A DNA stretch of 64,000 bases, taken from positions 1-64,000 of the forward strand of contig NZ_BARF01000003.1 in assembly GCF_000367365.1 (NCBI RefSeq), given 5' to 3'. Under the pieces are notes generated by a model. It searched no databases. It saw nothing but the letters and a program-made list of their open reading frames with translations, and was not told the origin of the DNA. The DNA is from Streptomyces prunicolor NBRC 13075. Its GTDB lineage: Bacteria > Actinomycetota > Actinomycetes > Streptomycetales > Streptomycetaceae. Shown one piece after another: positions 1 through 7,547 of this stretch (the stretch's first letter is position 1; each line of letters starts with the position of its first letter). Made by a program: the position numbers and the translations under genes.

Positions 1-524
1 GCCGAGCCCCGACCGCCGGGCGGCGGCGAGGCCGGCATGGGCGGTGGGGCGCTCGCGGGCGCGGCGGCGGGCGGATAGCCGTACCCGCCGGGCCGTCCCG
101 CTGCCGGGGGTGCCGCCGGAGCGGGGGTCCCGGGAGCCTGCTGGTTGGTGGAGGAGGCGAGCGTACGGCTGCGCACCCGGTACAGACCGGTGTCGAGGTC
201 GTCCGCCTTCTCCAGGTGGACCTTGATGGGTCCCATGAAGGTGTAGCGCTGCTGCTTGGCGTAGTCGCGCACCATCCCGGCGAGCTCGTCACCGAGCTGT
301 CCGGAGTAGGGGCTGAGCCGCTCGAAGTCCGGCGTGCTCAGCTCCACGATGAAGTCGTTGGGTACGACGGTCCGGTCGCGGTTCCAGATCGTCGCGTTGT
401 TGTCGCACTCCCGCTGGAGCGCGCCGGCGATCTCGACCGGCTGGACCTCGGACTTGAACACCTTGGCGAAGGTGCCGTTGACCAGACCTTCGAGGCGTTG
501 CTCGAACTTCTTCAGGACTCCCAT
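1..524 (-). CDS. fhaA: FhaA-like DUF3662/FHA protein, N-terminal part (cut by window edge)
   Basis: The frame opens at an ATG at 524 preceded by a strong GGAGGAGG ribosome site and runs off the left edge. The visible start MGVLKKFEQRLEGLVNGTF and the following ~130 residues match the DUF3662 domain that precedes the FHA domain in actinobacterial FhaA. A Pro/Ala/Gly-rich linker begins near residue 125; the FHA domain itself must lie outside the window. FhaA family proteins bind phosphothreonine made by PknB-type kinases and act in cell-wall regulation. Stop, FHA domain and downstream operon cannot be seen. Confidence 0.88.
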   Translation of the reverse strand, partial: MGVLKKFEQRLEGLVNGTFAKVFKSEVQPVEIAGALQRECDNNATIWNRDRTVVPNDFIVELSTPDFERLSPYSGQLGDELAGMVRDYAKQQRYTFMGPIKVHLEKADDLDTGLYRVRSRTLASSTNQQAPGTPAPAAPPAAGRPGGYGYPPAAAPASAPPPMPASPPPGGRGS

Positions 525-1254
525 GGGGCACCTCCTCCGTCGTCGCCGCACTGGCTGTCGTACCGACCGCCGTGCCGGCTGCCGTGGTGTCTGTCGTCGT
601 GCCTGTAGTGGTGATTGTCGTGCCGACTGCCTTGGTACTGCTTACTGATCGTATCCACGCGCCGGTAAATCGGCTGGTTCCCCCTTGTCGGCCCGTCGAA
701 CTCCTTCTGCACTACTGCCTGTGCACTACTCCTGCCCAGGATCGTAGAGGGGGCCGCAGACAAGTGTCCCGCACCTGACTGTGGACCTTGGCCGCCTCCT
801 GGGGAGATGGCGGTTACCGGTACGAGGTTGATACGTGAACCGGTCCACGTTGGTACGTGGTGGGGGGTGCGGGGTGTTCGACGAGGGTGGGGCGGGAGGT
901 GTTGGGGGCGGTGGGCGTGGTGGGGGGCGTGGCGCTCTGGGCGTTTGGGCGTTCGGCGGGAGGTGGCTGGGGTGGATGGGGGTTCCGGTGGGAGTCGGCG
1001 GGGGTGGGTGAGGGTGGGTGGGCGCTGGTGAGGGGCGATATGGGGTGCTGATGAGCGCCGATGTGGTGCCGGCGTGGTGCCGGCGGGACGCTGAAGGGTG
1101 CTGATGGGGGGCCTTGCGAGGGGCGTCCCGCTCAGGGGAACGGGGGGTCCTGCCCAGGGGAAAGGGATGTGAATCCACCCCGTGCACCGTGCTAATCTTC
1201 TGCATGTCGGAAGGCGCCAGCCCCCTGGGGGAAGGGCCTGAGGACACACCCAAT
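525..1254. other. 730-bp gap with G-rich, quadruplex-prone tract
   Basis: No convincing gene lies here; the long frames are proline-rich and have no family resemblance. Next to fhaA (about 530-650) the minus strand carries imperfect repeats of GGCACGAC followed by CAC/GAC triplets. From about 850 to 1045 the plus strand is almost only G and T with many runs of three to five G. The clearest is 1000-1022, where five G runs are separated by loops of 1, 3, 1 and 1 bases, a canonical quadruplex pattern. The gap must also contain the fhaA promoter and the tRNA promoter. Confidence 0.6.
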
Positions 1255-1338
1255 GCGCGGGTGGCGGAATAGGCAGACGCGCTGGATTCAGGTTCCAGTG
1301 CCCGAAAGGGCGTGGGGGTTCAACTCCCCCCTCGCGCA
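1255..1338 (+). tRNA. tRNA-Leu (anticodon CAG)
   Basis: The 84-base sequence folds as a class II tRNA. The acceptor stem pairs GCGCGGG with CTCGCGC (one G-T pair), the anticodon stem is CTGGA/TCCAG around loop TTCAGGT giving anticodon CAG, there is a long variable arm CCCGAAAGGGC, and the T arm is GGGGGTTCAACTCCCCC. The CCA tail is not encoded, as is common in Streptomyces. It reads CUG leucine codons. A terminator follows seven bases downstream. Confidence 0.95.
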
Positions 1339-1344
1339 CAGACA

Positions 1345-1378
1345 GAAGCCCCTCAGGTCTTGGACCTGGGGGGCTTCT
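1345..1378 (+). terminator. Terminator of tRNA-Leu
   Basis: AGAAGCCCC TCAGGTC, a TTG loop, then GACCTG GGGGGCTTCT form a near-perfect long hairpin immediately after the tRNA. There is no long T run, as usual for Streptomyces. Confidence 0.85.
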
Positions 1379-1744
1379 TCGTGATCACGATCAGTCCGTT
1401 TCGCTGTGCCGGGGCAGCCCGGGGCTCGGTGTGATGGTCATTACATGGACGACTTCGGTGTGACCGGCGAGCCGCTGTCTCTGTGGCTGTTGATCTTCAG
1501 TGGCTGAAGTGTGGGCTGTCTCACTCTTCGGGCTGGGTCCAGTTCGGCCTGACGCAAGGTCGCCGAGGGGCGGGTGGGTGGCCGCTGAGCAGCTCTATCG
1601 CTCGTCACTGTCCGACCACCGACGCCCGGTGTTTCCATTCGCGTCGGGCTCCGATGGCAGTCGGCGGTGTCTTGACGGGCTTTCCTCGATTCCGCCGCGC
1701 ATCTTCCGCTGCTGGGTCCGGACGCTTTTCCTGCACTTGGCGAC
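1379..1744. other. Gap between tRNA-Leu and the dprA remnant
   Basis: I see no gene, repeat or RNA here. Only short frames exist, for example a 20-codon one at 1444 without a ribosome site. GC content is visibly lower than in the flanking core genes. It may be decayed DNA of the accessory patch that follows the tRNA. Confidence 0.4.
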
Positions 1745-2583
1745 ATGGACCAGGAGCTGGAGCGAGCCGCCCTCGTCGCATTTCTACGACGCGGTGACCG
1801 CCCTTGGCCCGAACTCACCGACCAGATCGAGACGGTCGGAAGCGCACGCGACGTGCTTGAGGACACGCTCGACGCCTCTGGGCAGGGCGCTCTCTTCGAC
1901 ACCGAGCCTGCCTCGGACCTGGAGTCCGTCGCCGCCGAGATCGCTGCCTGGGAGCGCGAGGGCATGCGACTGGTGACGATCCTGGAGGATGACTATCCGC
2001 TTGATCTGCGGCTGGTCCACCAACGTCCGCCTTTCCTGTTCCTGCGCGGTACGCCCGTCAGCAACGATCTCCGGGTGGCTGTCGTGGGCACCCGTGCCCC
2101 CACTCCGGAGGGCATCGCGCATGCCCGCGCCATCGCGGGAGGGCTCGCCGAGCGCGGCGTGACGGTGGTCAGTGGCCTTGCCGCCGGGATCGACAGCGCC
2201 GCGCACGGCACCGCTCTCGCCGTCGGCGGCCGGACCGTCGCCGTCATCGCACCGGCCTGCGGCGCTCCTACCCGGCGCAGAACGCAGGGCTCCAGCAGGA
2301 GATCGCCGAGCGGGGGCCGCTGATCTCCCAGTTCTGGCCCGACGCCCCGCCCTCGAAGATCTCGTTCCCCCTGTGTAACGCCGTGATGAGTGGTTACAGT
2401 CTCGCCACTGTCGTGGTCGAGGCGGCGTATCGCAGTGGCGCCCGTATGCAGGCCCGCCTCGCCTTGGAGCACGGTCGACGGGTCTTCCTCATGCGCTCTC
2501 TGATGACCCACGAATGGGCACGGGAGTACGCGACCAGGCCCAACACCACCGTCATCGACGGCCCTGACGACGTCTTTGGCTAA
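1745..2583 (+). pseudogene. DprA-like DNA-processing protein, broken by a frameshift
   Basis: The first frame (from ATG 1745) encodes a DprA/Smf Rossmann domain with VVGTRAPT and the family signature GLAAGIDSAAHGTAL, then stops at 2321-2323. After about 2255 the homologous sequence continues in the other plus frame (RRSYPAQNAGLQQEIAERG and on to VIDGPDDVFG, stop 2581-2583). Restoring one base near 2256 would rejoin them, so one base was lost. DprA proteins bind single-stranded DNA; this one lacks the longer form of chromosomal dprA and looks like an accessory paralogue. It is followed directly by a damaged phosphoribosyltransferase. A sequencing error cannot be excluded. Confidence 0.75.
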
Positions 2584-3270
2584 CTCGACTCTCTCGTCCC
2601 CGCCACGGGCGAGCTCACCTGGGCGTAGCCGGCGGACCCGGGTGGCAACCGTCGTCGGGCTGGCCGCCCGCTATGCCAACTTCCTCGGCCCTCCCCTGCT
2701 ACCCGGCCGGCTGTCAAGGGAGAGCAGTACGCCAACGAGTTGTGGCGTTACAAAAACGCCACCGGCCCTCAACAGCAGTACTTTCGTACGGGATTGGCGG
2801 CTGTCCCGTGGCGTTTCCTCGCCCTGCATGAAGACTGCATCGCGGACCATTGCGCCATATCCGGCTTCGACGTCGTCACGACGGTGCCCAGCACCAGTGG
2901 TCGTGAAGATCATCCCCTTCGCGACATGGTCGCCGGTGTGGTCGACGTCACCCGCGACCGGTACCGCGACCTGCTCACGCCGACGCCCGGCGCATCGGCG
3001 CTCGGCCGCTCCGCTTCAACGGAGCGTTACACGTCGTCGGCACTCTGGGGCGAAAACGTGCTGCTCATCGACGGCACCTGGACCACAGGCAACCACGCTC
3101 AGTCCGCGTCCACGGCACTGAAGGTCGCCGGAGCGGGGAGCGTGGCTGTCGTTGTCCTCGGGCGGCACCTCAACATCGACTACGGCGACACGGCCACGTA
3201 CGTCGAGCAGGCGCGACTGCGCCGCTTCGCCTGGGAGTTGTGGGCGATCCGGCCCTGGATCCACGTCTGA
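2584..3270 (+). pseudogene. ComF-like phosphoribosyltransferase remnant
   Basis: The C-terminal 177 codons (2740-3270) are open and contain the PRPP-binding loop VLLIDGTWTTGNHAQSA, typical of ComF-type phosphoribosyltransferases. The N-terminal third is scattered over two frames. DSLVPATGELTWA is in one frame and ends at a TAG at 2626-2628, GLAARYANFLGPPLLPGR is in the next, and EQYANELWRYKN is back in the first. No start codon with a ribosome site precedes the open C-terminal part. It adjoins the frameshifted dprA-like gene, so both partners of this pair are damaged. Function is inferred from the PRPP loop only. Confidence 0.65.
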
Positions 3271-3465
3271 GCCGTGTGCGGCGGGTTCTTCCTGAGGCGA
3301 CCGACATGCAGCTCGACGGGTTGGGGCGCGGAAACGAATCACCTGGTCAGCGCACTAACTCTTGATCACTCAAGTCGGTGAACCATTCCGTCGGCCAGAA
3401 ACATGATCGCGGCGACGGAGTTCTTTCCGGTCGTAAGAGGTGCTCCGCCGGAAGGGAATCGTTTG

Positions 3466-3930
3466 ATGGTCGCGCTGTATCGGTCCAAGCTTTTCGCGGC
3501 TTTAGCCGCGGCATTCGCTCTCGTGCTGACGGCTTCCTCCGCGGCTCAGGCCGGTGCTGTCGGGTCGACTCCTGTCCGGACCTTCGAGTACAGCGTCGGC
3601 GGCATGACGGTGAAGATTCCGACCGGCTGCCTGTTCACGCACATCGTCCGAGGTGGCGGGAAGCGGATCACCTACCAGAACGCGGGCGTCGACTGCGCCT
3701 TCGTCGGTGCGCTGAGCAGCGGGTTCTGCAACTGGCGCATCGACTTCACGTACGCCGATACCAACAACAAGACCTATCGGACATCCCGCGGGCGAACGCA
3801 CCCCGAGTGCAAGATCGATCCGATGAGGAACAACTCTCCCCGGACGTTGCCTCGTTATGGAAAAGCGTGTGCGCATCTCTACGTCAATGGGATGCGGCGG
3901 GTGAGTCAGTGCCACCACATCACGAAGTGA
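3466..3930 (+). CDS. Secreted six-cysteine protein with a TTA codon
   Basis: I chose ATG 3466 because GAAGGG lies nine bases upstream and the signal peptide then starts correctly (MVALYRSK, a hydrophobic stretch to about residue 25, then AQAG); an in-frame ATG at 3403 would add 21 residues. The mature protein of about 125 residues has six cysteines, enough for three disulfides, and no family I recognise. Leu13, inside the signal peptide, is encoded by TTA (3502-3504), so translation should depend on the bldA tRNA and occur late in development. It sits in the accessory patch beside a small membrane protein gene eight bases downstream. Confidence 0.8.
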   Translation: MVALYRSKLFAALAAAFALVLTASSAAQAGAVGSTPVRTFEYSVGGMTVKIPTGCLFTHIVRGGGKRITYQNAGVDCAFVGALSSGFCNWRIDFTYADTNNKTYRTSRGRTHPECKIDPMRNNSPRTLPRYGKACAHLYVNGMRRVSQCHHITK

Positions 3931-3937
3931 GCCGTTC

Positions 3938-4168
3938 ATGATCGATCAGCAGCAAGGTCGGGAACAGTCCGGGGAGGCGCGACGGCGGTCGGTCGGGATC
4001 GCCGCGTTTGTGGCGGGCCTTGTGGTGACGCTTGCCTTCTTCGGCTTCTTTCCTGGGCTTCCGCATGTCATCGACTGGGGGGCGATCGTCGTCGCTGTCC
4101 TGGTAGGAGCGCTTGCCCGATGGATCTGTCAGTCCTGGATGGGGAAGCGGCGCGAAGAGGGCGAGTGA
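3938..4168 (+). CDS. Small two-helix membrane protein
   Basis: A 76-residue product beginning at ATG 3938, seven bases after the preceding stop and therefore probably co-transcribed with the secreted protein. It has a basic, polar N-terminus (to about residue 18), two hydrophobic helices (about 20-41 and 46-63, joined by LPHVIDWG) and a charged tail KRREEGE. No ribosome site is evident, so translation may be coupled. No family recognised. Confidence 0.6.
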   Translation: MIDQQQGREQSGEARRRSVGIAAFVAGLVVTLAFFGFFPGLPHVIDWGAIVVAVLVGALARWICQSWMGKRREEGE

Positions 4169-4255
4169 GCTCGGGCACGGTGCTGCCGCTGGGGCGGCCG
4201 CAGTACGGGGAACCAGCCAGGCGCCGGCTTCGGTGATGCTTCCGTGATCCCCGCC

Positions 4256-4290
4256 TCAGGTGAGGACAATCACACGCTGTTCTCACCTGA
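4256..4290. promoter_or_regulatory. Inverted repeat TCAGGTGAG / TCTCACCTGA
   Basis: Ten-base arms (9 of 10 paired) flank 15 bases in the gap between the small membrane gene and the 3' end of azoR. It could be a bidirectional terminator for the two convergent genes or a protein-binding site; a hairpin without a T run makes either possible. Confidence 0.45.
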
Positions 4291-4293
4291 AGC

Positions 4294-4328
4294 GGAGGTC
4301 GGAGGTCGGAGGTCGGAGGTCGGAGGCC
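4294..4328. repeat. Five tandem copies of GGAGGTC
   Basis: Four perfect and one variant (GGAGGCC) copies of a 7-base unit lie immediately before the azoR stop codon at 4332. A short slippage-prone microsatellite marking the right edge of the accessory patch. Confidence 0.85.
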
Positions 4329-4331
4329 GGA

Positions 4332-4985
4332 TCAGGCCGCGAGGCGTTCCGCCAGGTCCTTCGCCTTGGTGGCCGCGTCGCCGAGGGCGCGCTCACGCGA
4401 CGCCTCGTAGAGCGGGACCAGGTCGGCCATCGCCGGGTTCTGCGGCGCCATGGTGAGCTCCGGGACGATGAACTCGGCGTCCAGGCCGAGGGCGTCGACG
4501 AGGATCGCCTTCAGGTAGTTCTGGACGTAGTCGTAGCCCTCGCGCGGGGTGCCCGGCCCGTAGGCGCCGCCGCGGCTGGCGATCACGACGGTCGGGATGC
4601 CCTTCACCTTCGAGTCCTCGGTGCCCGCGGTGCGGCCCATCAGGATCACGTTGTCCAGCCAGGCCTTCAGGGTCGAGGGGATCGTGGCGTTGTACATCGG
4701 GGCGCCGATCAGCACCGCGTCCGCCTGCTCCAGCTCCTCTATGAGCTGCACGCGCTCGGCGAAGGCCGCCGCCTGCGCGGGCGTGTGCGTGGCCGGGTCG
4801 GCGAAGCCGGCGGTGTGGGCGTCGACGGTGATGTGCGGAACGGGGTTCGCGGCGAGGTCGCGGTGGATCACCGTGCCCTCCGGGTGCTGTTCCTCCCAGG
4901 ACGTGCGGAACGCGTCGGCTACGGCACGGGAGGCGCTGGCGCCGGCGGGGAACACGGACGAGTCGATGTGCAGGAGCGTGGCCAT
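4332..4985 (-). CDS. azoR: FMN-dependent NADH:quinone oxidoreductase / azoreductase
   Basis: The 217-residue product has the flavodoxin-like fold of AzoR. It starts MATLLHIDSS with the FMN phosphate-binding Ser-rich loop (residues 9-19), then PMYN at 96-99 and SRGGAYG at 137-143, both FMN contacts. The family reduces quinones and azo dyes by two-electron transfer from NAD(P)H and protects against thiol-reactive quinones. ATG 4985 is chosen because GGAGA precedes it and the homologous start fits; an upstream in-frame start would lack both. It diverges from an HxlR-type regulator gene, the usual arrangement for quinone- or diamide-induced reductases. Confidence 0.9.
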   Translation of the reverse strand: MATLLHIDSSVFPAGASASRAVADAFRTSWEEQHPEGTVIHRDLAANPVPHITVDAHTAGFADPATHTPAQAAAFAERVQLIEELEQADAVLIGAPMYNATIPSTLKAWLDNVILMGRTAGTEDSKVKGIPTVVIASRGGAYGPGTPREGYDYVQNYLKAILVDALGLDAEFIVPELTMAPQNPAMADLVPLYEASRERALGDAATKAKDLAERLAA

Positions 4986-5085
4986 GGGGGTCTCCAAGAG
5001 GTGTCGAGTGAGGTGCCGATCGAGGTGTTGAACGAGGGGTCGAGCGGGTCCTGGCGCAACAGTCCCGTCGCGTTGTTCAGTAGCT

Positions 5086-5160
5086 ATGTTTTCGTACTCG
5101 ACTATGAATAACACAGGTACTTACTTTTTTTCATCCCCATACGGGAGGGCAGTACCCTGG
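5086..5160. promoter_or_regulatory. azoR/hxlR divergent promoter region
   Basis: This AT-rich island (including a TTTTTTT run at 5125-5131) separates the two divergent genes. GTAC-centred half sites occur at 5094-5097, 5117-5120 and 5151-5154; AGGTACT and AGTACCC are inverted relative to each other. DUF24/HxlR regulators bind such GTAC/TACT inverted sites. The exact operator cannot be fixed by eye. Confidence 0.5.
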
Positions 5161-5164
5161 GGGC

Positions 5165-5527
5165 ATGGCGGTCGAACAGAGTCACGGCACGGATGCGTGC
5201 AAGAAGGTGGACGACGGCATCACCCGTGTCTTCCAGCTGTTCGGAAAGCGCTGGACCGGGCCGATCGTGGCCGTCCTGATGGCGCAGCCCGTCCACTTCG
5301 CCGACCTGCGCCGGGCGATCCCGGGCATCAGCGAACGCATGCTCTCCGACCGGCTCACCGAACTCGGCGCCGCCGGGCTGCTCGTCCGCGAGGTCGACGA
5401 AGGCCCGCCGCTGCGCGTCTCGTACCGGCTGACGGAGTCGGGGAAGGCGCTGGGACCGGCACTTCGGGAACTCGGCGCGTGGGCCCAGGTGCATCTGCGC
5501 GAGGGGTGGCAGTCGGGCCCGTGCTAG
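5165..5527 (+). CDS. HxlR (DUF24) family regulator
   Basis: The 120-residue protein is one winged-helix domain of the HxlR family, with KRWTGPIVAVLM, then HFADLRRAIPGISERMLSDRLTELGAAGLL as recognition region and wing VSYRLTESGKALGPAL. Cys12 sits at the conserved N-terminal position used as redox switch in relatives such as YodB and QorR; a second cysteine is the last residue. The divergent azoreductase is the obvious target: quinones or diamide would oxidise or alkylate Cys12 and relieve repression. That link is inference from position. Confidence 0.88.
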   Translation: MAVEQSHGTDACKKVDDGITRVFQLFGKRWTGPIVAVLMAQPVHFADLRRAIPGISERMLSDRLTELGAAGLLVREVDEGPPLRVSYRLTESGKALGPALRELGAWAQVHLREGWQSGPC

Positions 5528-5528
5528 G

Positions 5529-5605
5529 CCGAGGTAGGTAGGTCGGGGTAGGTAAGTCGGGTTGGGGTAGGTCGGGTTGCCGCCGGGTCGGGCTGTCGGG
5601 TTGGG
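5529..5605. repeat. GGTAGGT/GGGTCGGG low-complexity repeats
   Basis: After the hxlR stop the plus strand consists of imperfect short repeats of GGTAGGTCGGGT and GGGTCGGGCT. It is part of a 325-base gap (5528-5852) that holds no gene. Confidence 0.6.
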
Positions 5606-5621
5606 CACGCGTGCCGATCGC

Positions 5622-5725
5622 TGAGGCTTCGACGGCATCGGTGAGGCCTGGATCGGCGCCGGTGAGGCATCGTTCAGCGTCGGTGAGGCATCGTTCGGCG
5701 CCGGTGAGGCTTCGATCAGTACCGG
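5622..5725. repeat. Five imperfect 21-bp tandem repeats
   Basis: Units begin TGAGGCNTCG and end CGG; the first is 20 bases and the other four are exactly 21, giving 104 bases. The period is a multiple of three and no frame is interrupted by it, but there is no start, ribosome site or family resemblance, so I regard it as an intergenic minisatellite. Two DnaA-box-like sequences follow directly. Confidence 0.85.
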
Positions 5726-5752
5726 TTTTCCACAGCCGCGGAGTTGTCCACA
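5726..5752 (+). promoter_or_regulatory. DnaA-box pair
   Basis: TTTTCCACA at 5726-5734 and TTGTCCACA at 5744-5752, same orientation, nine bases apart. TTGTCCACA is the preferred Streptomyces DnaA box. They lie about 100 bases upstream of the DUF2252 gene. Confidence 0.6.
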
Positions 5753-5852
5753 GGGCCTGACGTGTTTTCGCCACCGGCTGTACGGTCGTCGCGAGTTGAT
5801 GTTCGGACGAACGCACGTGTGAGCGTGGGTGTGTACGGGGGAGGCGGTCGGT

Positions 5853-7262
5853 ATGACCGAGGCCGGTATCGGTGCGGGGCGCAGGCTGCCCGGAGTGCGG
5901 GGCTTCGCCACGTGGCCCGTGGAGGGGTCGCCCAAGGAAGAGGGGAAGGCGCTGCGGGAGAGCGTCCCGCGCAGCGCGCACGCCGCTTTCGACCTGGACG
6001 GTTCCCGGCCCGACGCGGTGACCGCCGTCGAGGAGTCCGGTCGCGGCCGTATCCCCGGGCTCACGCCGATACGGGTGGGCAGGATGGCGGCCACGCCGTT
6101 CGCGTTCCTGCGCGGTTCGGCAGGACTCATGGCCTACGACCTCGCCCGCACCCCCATGACCGGGATCGGCGCCCAGATCTGCGGTGACGCCCACGCGGCC
6201 AACTTCGGCCTGTACGGCGACGCCCGCGGCGGCCTGGTCATCGACCTCAACGACTTCGACGAGACCGTGCACGGCCCCTGGGAGTGGGACCTCAAGCGGC
6301 TCGCCGCCTCGCTGGTGCTCGCGGGCCGGGAGGCCGGCGCCGACGAGGACACCTGCCGTACGGCGGCGCACGGCGCGGTGGGTTCCTACCGCCGCACCAT
6401 GCGACTGCTGGCCAAGCTCCCGGTGCTGGACGCGTGGAACGCCATCGCGGACGAGGAGTTGGTCTCCCACGCCGACGCCCGTGACCTGCTCGGCACGCTG
6501 GAGCGGGTCTCCGAGAAGGCGCGGGGCAACACCAGCGGGCGGTTCGCGGCCAAGTCGACCGAGCTCGCGGAGGACGGCGGGCGCCGTTTCGTCGACGCCT
6601 CGCCGGTGCTGCGGCGGATCCCGGACGCGGAGGCCGCGGCGGTGGCGGCGTCGCTGGAGGAGTATCTCGGCACGCTCTCCGAGGACCGCCTCCCGCTGCT
6701 CGCCCGGCACACGGTGCACGACGTCGCCTTCCGCGTCGTCGGCACGGGCAGCGTGGGTACGCGGTCGTACGTCGTGCTGCTCCTGGACCATCGCGGCGAA
6801 CCGCTCGTCCTCCAGGTGAAGGAGGCCCGCGCCTCGGCGCTGGTGCCGCATCTGCAGAGTGCCGGGTTCGACGCGCCGTCCGTCGCGCACGAGGGCCGGC
6901 GCGTGGTGCTCGGGCAGAAGCGGATGCAGGTCGTCAGCGACATCCTGCTGGGCTGGACGACGGTCGACGGACTGCCGTTCCAGGTACGGCAGTTCCGCAA
7001 CCGCAAGGGCAGCGTCGACCCGGCCGCCCTCGCCGCCGACCAGATCGACGACTACGGCCGGATGACCGGCGCCCTCCTGGCCCGCGCCCACGCCCACAGC
7101 GCCGACCCGCGCCTGGTCGCCGGTTATTGCGGCAAGAAGGACGAACTGGACGAGGCGATAGCGACGTTCGCCGTGGCCTACGCCGACCGGACCGAGGCGG
7201 ACCACGCGGAGTTGGTGGGGGCGGTGCGGGCGGGGCGGATCGCGGCGGAGATGGGGGTGTAG
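5853..7262 (+). CDS. DUF2252 family protein (kinase-like fold)
   Basis: The 469-residue product shows DUF2252 motifs: GDAHAANFG at 111-119, DLNDFDE at 131-137 and WDLKRL at 145-150. These are the counterparts of catalytic and metal-binding loops in the aminoglycoside-kinase-like fold, though the substrate of the family is unknown. ATG 5853 was chosen over a GTG at 5829 because GGGGGAGG lies eight bases upstream of the ATG. The C-terminal part (QIDDYGRMTGALLARAHAHSAD) is also family-typical. It appears to be transcribed alone, with the minisatellite and DnaA boxes upstream. Confidence 0.88.
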   Translation: MTEAGIGAGRRLPGVRGFATWPVEGSPKEEGKALRESVPRSAHAAFDLDGSRPDAVTAVEESGRGRIPGLTPIRVGRMAATPFAFLRGSAGLMAYDLARTPMTGIGAQICGDAHAANFGLYGDARGGLVIDLNDFDETVHGPWEWDLKRLAASLVLAGREAGADEDTCRTAAHGAVGSYRRTMRLLAKLPVLDAWNAIADEELVSHADARDLLGTLERVSEKARGNTSGRFAAKSTELAEDGGRRFVDASPVLRRIPDAEAAAVAASLEEYLGTLSEDRLPLLARHTVHDVAFRVVGTGSVGTRSYVVLLLDHRGEPLVLQVKEARASALVPHLQSAGFDAPSVAHEGRRVVLGQKRMQVVSDILLGWTTVDGLPFQVRQFRNRKGSVDPAALAADQIDDYGRMTGALLARAHAHSADPRLVAGYCGKKDELDEAIATFAVAYADRTEADHAELVGAVRAGRIAAEMGV

Positions 7263-7547
7263 GCGCTCGGGGGTTTCTCCGGCGATCCTCCGGAGACCTC
7301 CGAGGAGGGTTGTCGATCGGCGCCCGGGGCGGGTTCTCCGGGGTAAGACAGGTGCCCTCCGCCGACCGAGGCCCCCGAACCGCCCGTCCGCAGGGCGTGA
7401 ACGGCACCGGCGGCGACATGACCCGCAGTTCATAAGGCACTGCCGGCACAGCCGATGCTCCACCGTCGGCGAGGTCACCCGTGGTCCACAAGGTCCCAGC
7501 CCAACCGATGCCCCGTAGCCCGTCGGGCCGTGGCCTACGCTGGTCGG

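Noticed and set aside
726..1253. Proline-rich frame in the gap before tRNA-Leu
   Set aside because: Composition comes from the G/T-rich tract; no start, no domain.
2584..2739. An intact N-terminal phosphoribosyltransferase gene start
   Set aside because: A TAG at 2626-2628 and a switch of the homologous frame show it is interrupted.
1255..4331. Integrated element with attL/attR at tRNA-Leu
   Set aside because: No integrase and no duplicate of the tRNA 3' end was found on the far side of the patch.
4260..5111. Plus-strand frame opposite azoR
   Set aside because: Low-complexity antisense shadow; azoR has full family motifs.
5529..5725. CRISPR-like array
   Set aside because: The units are contiguous tandem copies with no spacers, and there are no cas genes.
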